Assembly: GCF_042242105.1 (NCBI RefSeq)
Contig: NC_092032.1
Location: 14,619,915-14,683,914, forward strand
DNA length: 64,000 bases
Reading direction: 5' to 3'
Source of the DNA: Pempheris klunzingeri
Lineage: Eukaryota; Chordata; Actinopteri; Acropomatiformes; Pempheridae
Positions 14,301 through 27,554 of the stretch are shown in pieces. Positions within the stretch are counted from its first letter, which is position 1, and each line of letters begins with the position of its first letter. The notes under the pieces are model-generated. The model searched no databases. It saw nothing but the letters and a program-made list of their open reading frames with translations, and had not been told where the DNA came from. A program made the translations under genes and the position numbers.

Positions 14301-16083
14301 AATGAAGTGTCTCCAAGCATGTGTCTCTCACCAGCCTAAAACAAAGGATTACCCACACATCATGGGTATTAATTTGCAGCCATAGACCTCGCTCATAATA
14401 AGGCAATGTTTATTTACTGTAAATAGCAGAGGGGACGCTATAGTAACGGATGAGAACACAAAGCCGTGAGCTGAGGTCACACAAACTGTGATTTGGATCC
14501 CTGCCTTGCCTAACACACACTCAAGTCCTTTCCAGGAACCAGAGTGCGGATTACTCCAAGAGGGCAATCAGTAAATTGTACCTGGCACCAAAGACGAGGG
14601 GAGCAGCTCAAGACAAACTACTGCGATGGAAGAATACGTCCTCAAAGCCTCGACTGAAGTGAAAGTGTCTCAGAATGGAATAATACTGTGTTACACGATA
14701 AATGTCTGCATTCGAAATGATGTAGTACCGTAGCAAAACTAGCAAACATAGTCACTGTGAAGAAAGAAAGAAAGAAAGTTTGAGAGAAAGAAGGTAAAGC
14801 GATAGATGTAAAAGAAGAGAACACCATCATTGGAAAAAGGGACCTCAGCAAAAAAAAAAAAGGGTCAAAGAGGGACAGAAAGAAGACACAAAGTAATAAA
14901 ACTGACAGAAAGTACAAGTCGCCCAACTTAAATGACAAAGTATCTCCTTGCCCTCCAGGATGACAAATAGAAAGCTCTTTCTGACATTAGGTCACTACTG
15001 ACATCATCTCTGTTTCAAAAGTAAATCTTTTGAACGTTTTATGGATTTGACAGTGCTGTGATTATGGTTTTATTACATTTAGAACTACTTGGTTAGGTTT
15101 AAGGAAAGATCATGGTTTGGGTTGATTTAAGTGCTTAGTTAGGATCAGGGAAACTCCTTGGTCTGGGACATAGTTACTACTTTGTTAAGGTTAGGGGACC
15201 TTCGTCATCATGGTTGCAATAATAAATACGTGGTTAAGGTTAAGGGACAGTCAAGGTTAAACCAAACCAACATTTGACTGACGAGCAGTCGGACACAGGA
15301 AACAAACAGCAGTGCCGTTACTTCTGCCTTTGGTCCCAGCAGTCAAGACTTATATTTCCCACAGCCACTAGAGGGCTTTGTTACATGAACATACAAAAAT
15401 GCTTTTGGACATTTGCTAAAAGGGTCTTGAAAGACAGAAGGGCAGAAAAAAGTCAAAAAGAATAACAAAAAAGCCTTGTACAGGTTGAATGTAATCTTAA
15501 TAATGTGTCAGTATCATTCTCTATAAGACTAAGACAAAGATTTTCAGTTATGCCCAAACTGACATCCTTAAGATACAAGATGCTAACCCGAAAACAACAC
15601 TGACATACTTTTAAATCCAAAATCTTAATCTGCAAAGCAATGAGTAACTTCAGCTGCCAAAGACAATGTAGATTTGTAAAAAGTACTTAAAGATTTTATT
15701 TGTTGCTTTAAAAATGTCTAACATTGGTGCTCTCAACTAGTAGTATTTAAAAAGTACAGAGATACTAATGAACGGCTGGTCTCCACCAACAGAATCTATG
15801 CTGATTAAGAATTTATTTATTTATTTATTTTGCCATAACTGTAGTTGTTTGTTTCCAGTTGTTTTCTTAAATAGCGCTCACCGCTCATGCCATCTGTCCT
15901 TCATTACCGGAGCAGAAATAAGACGTTTTACAAGATCTCTGATACACTGTAACACAAGCCAAGTTGTTTTACAGTCAGGAGAGAGATGATGGCTCAATGA
16001 ATGAGTCACGCACCGCTCAGCTTTCTCAATGGCATGGCGATGTGGCCTGCACTGAATCATGTGCTGCAATAGTGTGTGTGCAC

Positions 16084-16121
<38 letters not shown>

Positions 16122-19100
16122 TCTACGTGTATGTGCATGTTGGTGTGCAACTTTCAGGCCCTTTCAATTGCTGCTTTTGGATCTTCTCACGCATGAAACA
16201 CCCTTTATCTGTGATGTGTGATGCATTCTGGGAGAAGTTTTGTGATGTTTTAAATTCACATATTTGGTGGAACTACTTTGCCTCAACCTCTCTAAAGGTG
16301 ATTTCTTACTGCAAAATTTAGAGGTCAACTTGTTGTGTTCAACAAGTTGTAGCTGAAAAGAAGGAAATGTTCCTGCTCAGAAATGTGGTTCTCTTCATAC
16401 AAAACTGTTCCATAAAATTTAAAAAAAAAAAACTCGAAATGAAAATTACATCACTAACAGCTCTTGTAACTGTATTTTTGGAAGGAATTCCCTCGAAAGG
16501 ACGTAAAGAGAGGTGCTGTGCACTAAGCACTGTCAACAGCCAATGCACAAAGCTCTCTCGACGTGGAGGTCTTGGCTGCGTGGTTACCACGCCTAATAAC
16601 TGACTGTTTAACAGCTTGGAGAACACACTCCGTCCTACAGCATGCCCACTGCGCTCAGTTCGAGGCTGTACCTGCCAATGACGCCATCAGAGGAAGTGAG
16701 AATTAGGGCCAAAGGGTTCTGAGTTCATGGGATGGCTCTGGGGCCCTGCAGGAAACCGACACCATCCCAGCTCCATGTGTGGCCTGATTTAGGCTCCATC
16801 TCTTTTATTACATGTGATGGAAACCATACGCCTCCATCACATGAGACAGGCGGGCATGATGCTCATGGTGTACGTAAATGAATGAGGGGTGAGAGGAGGA
16901 GTGGAGACAGGCAGGACAAGGCCAGTGATCATCGCAAAAAGGATGAAATCAGAGAGAAAAACAAAATGTGAGAAAAAAAACACGGCAGAGTGGGAGAGCA
17001 AAATGATTTACAGATCTAAGAGGTGGAAACAAAGCAGTGACAGATGAACTGTAAAAGCCAGTAACCTCTGTCACATCATCCACAGTGAGCCAAGAACGTC
17101 TCAGGGACTGCAACATGGGCCAGATGATCCACATAGAAATAGGAAAGAGAGAGAAAAAGTGGTGCCTCTCTGAAAGGATATCTGTGACCGAGCATCCAAC
17201 AAAAGGCATTGTCAGATTGTGAGGCAACCAAGATTGCAGCATCCAGCAGTTCTCACAGGCTCCAACTGTCTGCCGCCTCTCTGTAGGGGAGCGAGGCAGA
17301 ACCTTTTTCTTTTCCACATAAAGATCTAATTCATCGGATCTCTTTTGATCCACTGACAGGTTTATGGGGTTACATTAGACACATGTTAAAAGGGAAAGGA
17401 AAATCATGCCGACCAAACAAAATGTCTGCCTCAATGTCACTGAGCAGGATGAGTTTGTAAAGAGATGTGCAAAACGTATTTTTTGAAAGTGGAAAACAGA
17501 TACAAGGCAAGTTTAAAGGTGGTAAACTGTGAGCATTTTTTTCTTCCCAGAGAGCCAAATAAATAATAAAAACTAAATAGAAAATCATTGGATGGTTAAA
17601 ATTCTTTTCTTTGTTCATTCCCTTGAAGAGAAAGAATCTCGAGTTGTCACTCGCCATGCAAACACCTCTGGTCAGACACAGAGAGCTCGCCAAACTGCCC
17701 ATTCCTCATCCTACCCTAATGACATCTCACCATCTGATAGTCAAGGTAGAGATATAAACACTTCCAAAATGGTTTTCAGATGAGCTGCGGTCAGACGGGC
17801 ACGCAGGCTCCGGTAGCATCCCAGGCCTCTCCTCCTGTCCTGCAGCCCTGCCCCCTCCCACAAGCCCAGAGGCCCCGCTCGGCTCTGCACAGACTCAGCG
17901 CTCGCTGCAGTTACACAAACAGGTCGTCTTTCCAGAAAACTACATCAACAACGGAGTGGGGAGCGGGAATGGACTTACTCAGCTAAGGGATTTGGGGCCC
18001 ACCGAGTGACTTGGGTTTTAGTTACAAAGCAAAACATCGGAGCTTAAGCACCCAAAACGTTGCAGCTCTCTAGTAAGTGTGTGTGCTTCTTTGTGTGTGT
18101 GTGTGTGTGGCCCACAGGTTAATGACCATCACATTAGCATCCAGAATTTGATAGCCTGGCTACGCTCAACTTTGAAGGAAATACAACACCATCAGCAAAA
18201 AGAAGTGAGTTCAAAGTGAGAATGCAGGAGAGCAGTCAAGAAAAACAAAAGAAACTCTTTACCCAATGAAAAACAAGATTCAAAGGCTGTTTATCTTCAG
18301 TCGGCTGCCACTGAACTGTGCGAAATGATCGTAAACGAGAATCAGCATTTTTGAGGATCCAGGACCTTCCTGCAGAGCCGCCGCTCAGCTGCGATGATCT
18401 CAATCTGAGTTTCTGTCTCTGAAACCTCATCTGATCTTTGTCTCCCCTCCCGGGTCAGATCTCCTGCTGGTAGCTTCAGGTGCCACTCAAAATGTGAAAA
18501 CCACTACAAAGACCCCCAGTGCCGACGGAGCACTGCCAAGTACTTCAAAGAAAAACAAACAGCTAAATGCCGCCAGTCAGAGAAAACCAGAAGTAACATA
18601 AATAACATGACATTTTCCCTCTGATCAGCAGCTGAGAAAATAAACCACAAAAATGATATTGGAGGCATTCAAATTTACTTTCTGTCTTATCTGCAGAAAT
18701 GACTGCCGTTAAATCAAAGTGCAGCCACCACAGCTCAGTGCTGGATACTAATGCAAAATTGTCCAAAGACGCAGTGTCAATGACGGCCACTAGATGCATT
18801 AGCAGGAGTGTTGGCGGTAACCTCCCACTAAAACGGTACTACGCCATATTTTCTTAGGATCAATACTTTAAGAATGGCAGTGTTTGAATAGGTTAGGTTG
18901 AATAGTGGTTAGCACTGTTTCCTCACAGCTAGAAGGCTCCAGGTTTGAAGGTGTGAGTGTGATTGGCTGTCTGTCTCTATGTGTTGGCCCTGTGATTGGC
19001 TAGCGACCAGTCCACAGTGTGCTCCGCATTGTTTTGACAACTATGTGAAGTTTGGATCGCAAAAGTAGTTTTAGTCTAACGTGTGCTTTGTTTGGATGAT

Positions 19101-22100
19101 ACGTGTCTCATTCATTTTCAGGCTCAACGCTGCCAATTTGACACATTCATATTAGGTAAATGTGCCTGTTGTCACTAGTGATGTGATTTGAATTCCCATC
19201 AAAATCTGATCAAACAATCACTTTTCATATATATGTCAGATGGATGAATGAACAACAGGATGATTCTGATCAATTATCTCCAGTCTATCTGCTTGACAAA
19301 ACTTTCTTCAAAGATCTAAAACTAATAGTATCCAGCAGAAGAAGAGGCCGATTCTAAGTTTTTTCTCAGTTGTTGTGATGTCAGACTGAATTTCAAGCTC
19401 AGGCTACTGTCACACTTCATGTCCCACTAAAACAGTCTGAAATGTAAATGTACTGAACTACAGTTTCTGTTCTGCTACATTGCTGCCAGATAAAACCAGG
19501 AAGGCTTTAAAGAGCTGTGCAGATTTTTGGGATACTTGAAGGAAAAGTCGGTTGGGAAAGTCTCACTGGGACAGTTCTTTTACAGACCATGTCCACATGA
19601 GCCAAACTCATCACCATGTTGGCCACATCCGTCACTGACTCCGCCATATGGACGGAGGACAGGTCTACACCAAAGCGTGTGTTCTTTGAATGCGTTTCCC
19701 CTCCAACAGATCTACTAAAGGGCTGAGATTTTCTATCCGAGCCGGTGGTTTCTGCCCTGGTGTCGCTTGTGGGTGATGTTGGTATAACATTATGGTCATC
19801 GTGGAGTGAGCCGCTCTGTGATCTCAGAGCTGCTCGTAACAAGAAGCTCTATAATTTAACAGTGGCTTTGAGAGAGCATGGAGGGCTGTAAAGTATGGAT
19901 ACGACTGTGGTCTGTGTGTTGTCAGGTGGTTAGACTGACTTAAAGGGGCTTAGAATTAGTTCACTCACATGAGGTGAACATTCATGCAAATTTGGAAAAA
20001 TGAATGGAATTTATTGAAGTTTACAGTTCAGACATTTAAACCTTTTTGTCTCATACAGTGTAAGTGAAGTTGCTTTTAATAAAAGTAAGCGAAGGAGGAG
20101 ATTTTGAACTAAATATTTAATCTTCAGAAAGTGGAAACTTCAGAATGGAAACAAGATAATTATGATCACTTGCATGAATTGCTCAGCGCAATAATTCATA
20201 TTTGAGAGTGAAAGCAAACCACATGCAGAACATTCAATTACAAAATTATACACTTTTCCTCTGAATGCTGTGCAGCCTCCAAAATCAACAGAGAAAATAC
20301 GAAAAGGTACAGGTCTAAGGTCTGATGGGTAACAATAGAAATGCCTTCCGCTATGCAGCATCATGGGTGTTGGAGTTCCTTCTGGGTGGCCCGCCACGTC
20401 TGTGGTCTGATGCGGGGGCCTGGTCTGTCAGGCTGAATGACAATAAGTCGTCTTCTCCTGCCATCGGTCAGGAAGAAGAGGAAGTTTTTATGCCTAAATC
20501 TGCTCAGACAGACGCTCTCCAGACATGGGGGTGGCACGCTCCTCTACCTCAGAGCAGCCTGGAGTCGACATGAAGCGTCAAGAGGCTGCAGGAGCTATCT
20601 GACATCTGGACAGTGAATCACACGGAGACGATACCACTCACTGAAAGCAGTAATTAACCCCCGACAATGGCTGTAAATTACTCTACTGTTTGTCTGGCGT
20701 TAATTAGAAGGGAAACTCCTCTCTAAGTGGTGAAAGAAATTAGTTTGTGCTTCCTTATCGGGAACCAGACTCAATAACAACAGCAAGATCGGATTACCAA
20801 AAACTATTAGTAATCCAGCTGTGCATTCAGAGCCTTTTCTTAGAGTTTCAGCAATGTGTGGTATGCAGAGATGAGTAACAGAATCCTGCTGAAGTGATCA
20901 CCTATTATATTCTGCTGTATTTGTAGCTGTGTAGTGTATTCTGATTACAGATTCTCATGACAACCTTAGACAACGTGTGCCTCCACAAAGTTGTTTTTCA
21001 TACAAACTACACAAACTGGTGAGATGAACCTATTAGTGTCTGTGGAGAAATCGTGGCTGGGACTCCAGTGGGTGCTGCCATTCCTTTCATACCACAATAG
21101 AGCAAGTGCTAATCCCACAGTATATACAGTCCATAACATATCAATGTGTGTGAGGATCCCTGTCATAGTACATGTAGGAATGCAAAGTCAAAGGCGTCGT
21201 CAATAAGTTACTGTTAGCAAGCCCAGTTCCCTTTGATTTATATGACTAATTTATATGATATGAATACACAAATGTCAAATAGGTCAAAAAACTCATTGAG
21301 GGCCATGTAGGCTCACATGACCTGCTCGATACCATATATCCCACAGTATAAAATCAGCTGCCTCAATATTAATATCATCTTTTCTTCTATATACATGTAC
21401 ATCACCAAATATGAACAAACTTTTGCTCCATAAACAGGAAACTGGGATTTTTTTTTGCTTTGGTACACTTACAGTTCGGTTTTCTCATTAGCATTAAAAG
21501 AAAACGAATGTCTAGTTTTCATAGTGTTCCAGCTCCTATGATTAGATGTCATGCTACTGTGTATCTGCACAAAACATCAATACTATTTTTGGCAAATCAC
21601 TGATTCTTAAACTGCACTATCATACAAGGGATGTTGGAAACATATGCAGCCATTAAATACAGACTATTGTGTATAAATTACATAAGCATGTATATTCAGA
21701 GTGGCTTAAGCTCAAAGTGGAGCATAATCAGATACAGCATGTGACCTTTGGAAAAACAACACAAATATACTGTATTCCTTTTTTAATTTGTTAATTAACC
21801 AGATGCATGCATGACAAGCACTGTGCAGAGCTCTGTGAGGTGCCAGAAAATGAATTTAGTGAATTCCCTCTGTCGGCATTCTTAGCCACACATGGAAAAT
21901 GTGATAGTCATTATGTATCTGACAGAGTTTTGGAACAGACCCTGTTCCTCTCCGCTTCAACTCCCTTTTGCAAACCAGGAAGCTGTAGGTTGATCTTGGC
22001 AGCCCTCACAGTCATTTTCCCCCCTTTCATTAACATTTTGGACTGTGAAGAGCAGATTTAGGAGGTTTTATTACTTAAACTAAAAGAGGAGAAATTAGAA

Positions 22101-25100
22101 TCCCCAAGTTCATTGTTAAAGTGTGTCTGTGTGTTCTGCCGCCAGAGGTGTCGGAGATATTTTAGCATTCATGCACACAAGAGGCTCACATACATATATG
22201 TTTTCAGTTTGTATTACAAAAGTGTGATGTTGTGTGTTACTGTAAGGTTGAAAACACACACATACGCACACATGGAGGGAATACAAATGTAAGCTCTAAT
22301 GTACGAGCATGTTCCTCGCAGAACAAAGAGCTGCAGCTTTCCAACTGGAACACAAGCCTTTTCATGGGAGGCGTTACAGGAACGCAGGTGTCTTGGAACG
22401 CCTTCTCTCTGCGCCACTATTCTTTTATTTAATTACCAAATCAATGACTCAGACCCCCTTGTTGGAACGCCCCCTTAAAAGGCACTTAAATAGGGGCCAT
22501 ACTGAACTCCAGAAACCCTCCCCTGACATCTGCATGTGGGTCACATCAAGGACACCGGGGTTATTATGGTGTGTGAGAGCCGGAGGGGGACTGCGATGGG
22601 GTTTGCTGCTTTTCCTCACTCTTAAAAGGTGAGTCAGAAAAGTCACTGACACTCGGATGATCATAGGCCAGATTGAAAATAGCAGCTAACGACCAGCACA
22701 TGTGTTGTTCTGGCAAAAACATCACCGATCGACGCCTGCTCTTCACATCCAGCGCCTGGAGTCATGTTACTGCTGTTTTATTCAGCCTAATGAAGGCGTA
22801 ACAGGGAGAGAAAAAGGAGGAGGGTGTGGAAAGTTTGGACAAAAGTTAACAGGATCTCTCAGAACTTTATAGTGATGTTAAAACCATCTATTGTGTGGTA
22901 GTTTCTCTACTCGCTGTCCAGTTTTGAAACATCTATCCATATCATTTTATTGTCAGTCCACTGATTTATTTTTTTCAATTAACAAACCACGAGTCTGATA
23001 TAAGCATCATTTTAATGCTTATGGAAACTGAATCTAAATTTTATGTACTTTATATACTATTAAGCTGCCTAATGCATGGCAATATGCTGATAAATATATT
23101 AATCAAACGTATTATGAGGATGCAGCATCTAATTTTCCTGAAAAATACTCTCTAGCACAGAAAATATGCGTCTTAAACATGCGAGTAACTAGTGTGAACT
23201 TGTATTTTTACTTTCATGCTTTTGTGTTAAATCAACACACTCAAGTACAAATATCTTGAAACTATACTTGAGGCATGTGTGAAAATGGATTCAGCTACTT
23301 TCCCTCATTGCTTCCGTCATCCTACCTACAACCTACTGTTGTAAAGTCAAATAAAGGAAGAAAAGATGTTTTCATAAAATTCCTCTGTGATCTGTTGCTA
23401 TTTTCCCCCGTTTGGCTGCCTTTCTTCACATTCAGACTCCAGATTCCAGGTTGAAAGGATTGAATTATAACAGAGATAAGACAGCGTCTAAATGTCTGAG
23501 TGTGTGAGGAACAAAATCTGAAAAAGTGGTGCTAAACTAATGATTTGTTAAATGTATATGCGAGCGATTGTGATGTCATGTCACAAAGGTGTGTACGTTT
23601 GTGCTTCAGATAAACAGTTCCAGCTGGATCTTGTGCTGTTACCTCCTTTTCTTTATCAACTACCATCACACACACACACACAAACCCTTATCTCCTCACA
23701 AAGAGCTCCTCTCATGTTCCTCCAAACCCATCCATCCACTTCCTGCTCTTCTCTTACAACCGGCTGCGTCTCCTCCACCTTCTCCCACTTCCTCTTCACT
23801 CCCTTCCCTTCTCCTGGGATAAAATACCCTCTCACCAAGCACCCCCTGCTCTTCTAGCTCATTCAGCATCCCTGTGTTATCTCTCCTCCCGTCTGTCCGC
23901 CGGTGCAACATTTTCCCAAAACCAGATATGAGGAAATCCCTCATTCCTGGTCTGTACATCATCTCTGTTTACACACTGCAGAGGCTTCAGTTTTAACAGC
24001 CCACTCCAGAATCTCTGGGCGAACTATGAGAGAAAATAAGCCTTAAGCCTCACAAGAGAAACTGAGACGTGGAGCTGGTTTCTATAAGCCACTGGCTGAC
24101 ATCTAACTTTATGTATTTAATCACATTATACTTGTATTGTTTTTGGGTGTCTCCTCGGGGGATGTAATTTGTAGCGTCTGCCGACATATCTTTCACTCTC
24201 ACTCAAACACGAAACACTTAATTCGCCTCTTTCTCCTCTTGTCACCACATTCAAACCTCCACATTTCACGAACGTGCTTTGAGATCTTTTCAGGGATCAC
24301 CACAGATTTTAAAAAGGGTTAAAGTATGAACATTTTCAAGGCAATAATCAATCAATCAAAGAATAAGATCTGTGCCCAGGTTATGGGACTCCAAATGGCG
24401 CAAGTTAAAGGAAAACATATTTTTGAAGTGATTGCTCAAGCAATTAAGATGAATGCAGAGAGTTTAACATCAGAGCCAAACAGAGCAGCAGCCGCACACC
24501 GTTCTGTTTATACTCAACGAGCTTCATTAGTCAACAAGCAGCAGGTGGGGGCCAACGGGTGCAACAGGTGTTAGAGGACTGATGCACTTTGATAGGAGGA
24601 AAACATTTAAATATGAAAAAATGTGTGCTTGAAAATGTTTAAAAATTAATTTATGGCCTTGAGATCAATTTAAAGCATTAAAATAGCACTTACATGTGAA
24701 GGAATGACGGGTATTTATGCTGATACTTTTAAATTCAAGATTATGACTAAAACAGGAGACCCCAGTGATGTGTAACCCAGAGGCCAATTTTAACTTCCTG
24801 ATTTTTACCAGACCAGCCCTTGAAAGTCAAAGACAAACCCTGTGTTTTATTGCTGGTCTTCCCCATTTTAGCAGGTGACTCCACTAAGTGTTTTCCCATC
24901 TCTGTCTGCTGTCTGCAACAGGTGTTTAACCCGCTGCATACTCAGGTCACGTCTGTCTGCGTCTGTCTGTTTCTACAGGAGCTCATTTCAAAAGGTCACC
25001 ATGAAGCACTTAAACACACCTTAAATGATTGTTTGGCCGCTTGGGGGCAGCAGAGAATAGCTTCAAAAACAACGCTGACAAAGAATCGGTTCTCTCAGGT

Positions 25101-27517
25101 TCCTACATGTAAACGTACCAAAGCTTTTTTCTGATATGCCATCTGTTGTAGAACATGAATGTTCAACAATTAGTGTTGCCTGCCCCAAATAATTTCTCTT
25201 AAATACATTACCACACATTATTCTCCATATATACATTTACAGATAAGCTATAAGATAAAATATTTATTTATTGCATTGATTCAGCATCCCATTTGCCTGT
25301 AGGTAAGCTCAACATGCTGTTACAGAAATGTGCTTTGACTGCATCAAGACAAAAAGCTACTAGCTGAAAGCTAATTCTAATGCTAATGTACAGTAGCTAC
25401 ATGCTAACGCTTGCTACAGTATCACATTAAGTCAGTAACATCCACCAAGCTGATACAGAGCAACATTAACATTTATTTGGGTCATGTTTGGGCCCAACTG
25501 ATGAATGTAAGTATGTATGTATGTATGCCTATCAATCACTCTCTTTTAGCTCTGATTTGGTCTCCACCACCTCCTGAGGGAAGTATCCATGAGCTACAAT
25601 ATCTACTGTAGCTCACTGGCTGCTAAATGCTCCACTATGTTCACCAGCTTGCTACTAACTTTGTCTGTCTGCCACTGATTGCTGGGAAAAGAAAGGAAAA
25701 GACAAGCGACTTGCTGGACGATGAGAATCACATGAGAGAGAATGTAAACATTAAGCAGAAAACAGAGAAGCACAATCAAAACAAGACAAATTCACATGTG
25801 CTCACACACAGGATGAGTATGTTTGCTGAATGTGAAGTCTCGAGGCCAAGGGAACATTTCTGACAGCGGTGTGGCAGACAGTGAAGAACGCTGTGCACAC
25901 TTCACAAAAGTATTAAGTGATCAAAGCCAACCAAGCAATTTCAAGAAAGAACGTCGAGGCAGAATTTGAGAATACCACAACACAACACTGCAAAAACAGC
26001 AAAGAAACCACAGTGCATAAAAGTCCTCATCAGACATTCTGACAAACATACTGCAAAGGATCACATGACAGCACGTTTTAAATGTGTGAGGGTCTGACAA
26101 AAGCTGGCTAGTGATGTTAAAATGTTTGATTCCATGTTAACCAGGATGGATGAGGTGGTGGGTGAGGTGTCATTATGACTAGAGCTGAGGGTGGTTGTGA
26201 AGTCGGGGAATGCTCTCCGTCAGAGAAACCCACCGGACCGAACCGAGCCCCGGCTGTGCTGACACAGCTGGTTCCAGGCACAGACAGCCTACCACCGATT
26301 CCAGAAATGTTCCGGGGCCTCGCCGGAGAAACCATAACAAGTGCAGGAAACAGATTAGTGCACTTTGGGTTCCACACTGGCCGCAAACCTCCTGAGGCCA
26401 GCCTCTCCAAGCCCACGTGTGGGAACAGGAGGTGCAGCGGAGGGAGTAAGACCCCCACCTAGACGTCAGTGAAGATCCCAGGAGGACCAGCTGCATGGAG
26501 TAATCAGGCCCCCATTATTTCATGACTGGCCTTGACTTGTATGTGGAGACCAACCTGCAAGTCCTCCAATAAAAATACTCAAGAGCCTAATGTACACTAA
26601 CACACATATAATATTTGGTGCCTGTAACTCAATGAGTTGTGAAAAAAATCATACTTTGATTACATTATTATTATATACATAATTGACATTGTTTTTGCTT
26701 TCCAAAATCATAGCTGTCTGGGTCAAAAACCCTGCAACTACCTGGGACATAAATGCTTCCTTTGGGTGCAACTAGCATTTTGCCCCACCATTACTGCTGG
26801 AATTCTTATCTTGATTTTCATCGTGCGTGTGCCTGAACCTCTTGCAATTGGCAGTAACTTATATAGCCTACATGTGGAGAGACAGCAGTGAATACTGATA
26901 AGGGCAAGATAAACTGGAGACAGCATGGCTTGAAAGCTGTGTTTCATTCAGGTCAACTGAAGCTAGTATCTGTGGAGAAACCGCCTCTTTCTGTACTATC
27001 AACAGTCTGACTATGTATAAATGACCCCCAAGCCTGATGTATACCAACAGTCTAAATATTTTCTGCTGTTCATTTGTAACTGCACTCTAGATAAACCTCA
27101 GTTTGTCAACTTGTCTACATTTAACCAGTTAATATCCGAAAGAATAATACACCCCCGTGTCGACAAGCACAAGGCCAATGGCCGATGATTATACCAGCTC
27201 TGTGGGGGCTGGAAGAGTTCAGCCAAAGCTCAGGTAGATTTCTGTTTTATTCTGATGGCTGTCTTATGTCAACCCCCCACAGAAAAATAAATATGTTTAA
27301 ACCTTGAGCACTGTGGAAGCAATTCCGGCCTGGCTTCAACTTGGCAGGGAGAGAGATGGGATTACCATATGAGTTCACTCAGAGACTCTACTGGTGTGTG
27401 TGTGTTGTGCATTTCCAGATATATACAAAGGAATGGAAAAATTCCTGTTTATGTGTGTATTTGTGTAAATATACATGATGTATGCATGCCTTCTGTATGA
27501 TGTTTGTGTAAGATAGA

Positions 27518-27554
<37 letters not shown>

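Noticed and set aside
15878..16150. Histidine/threonine repeat peptide
   Set aside because: Translation of the GT/CA microsatellite.
23552..23857. Overlapping 77-101 codon open frames in colec12 intron 2
   Set aside because: Pyrimidine-rich low-complexity DNA (CTCC/CAC runs) with frames on both strands; no protein features.
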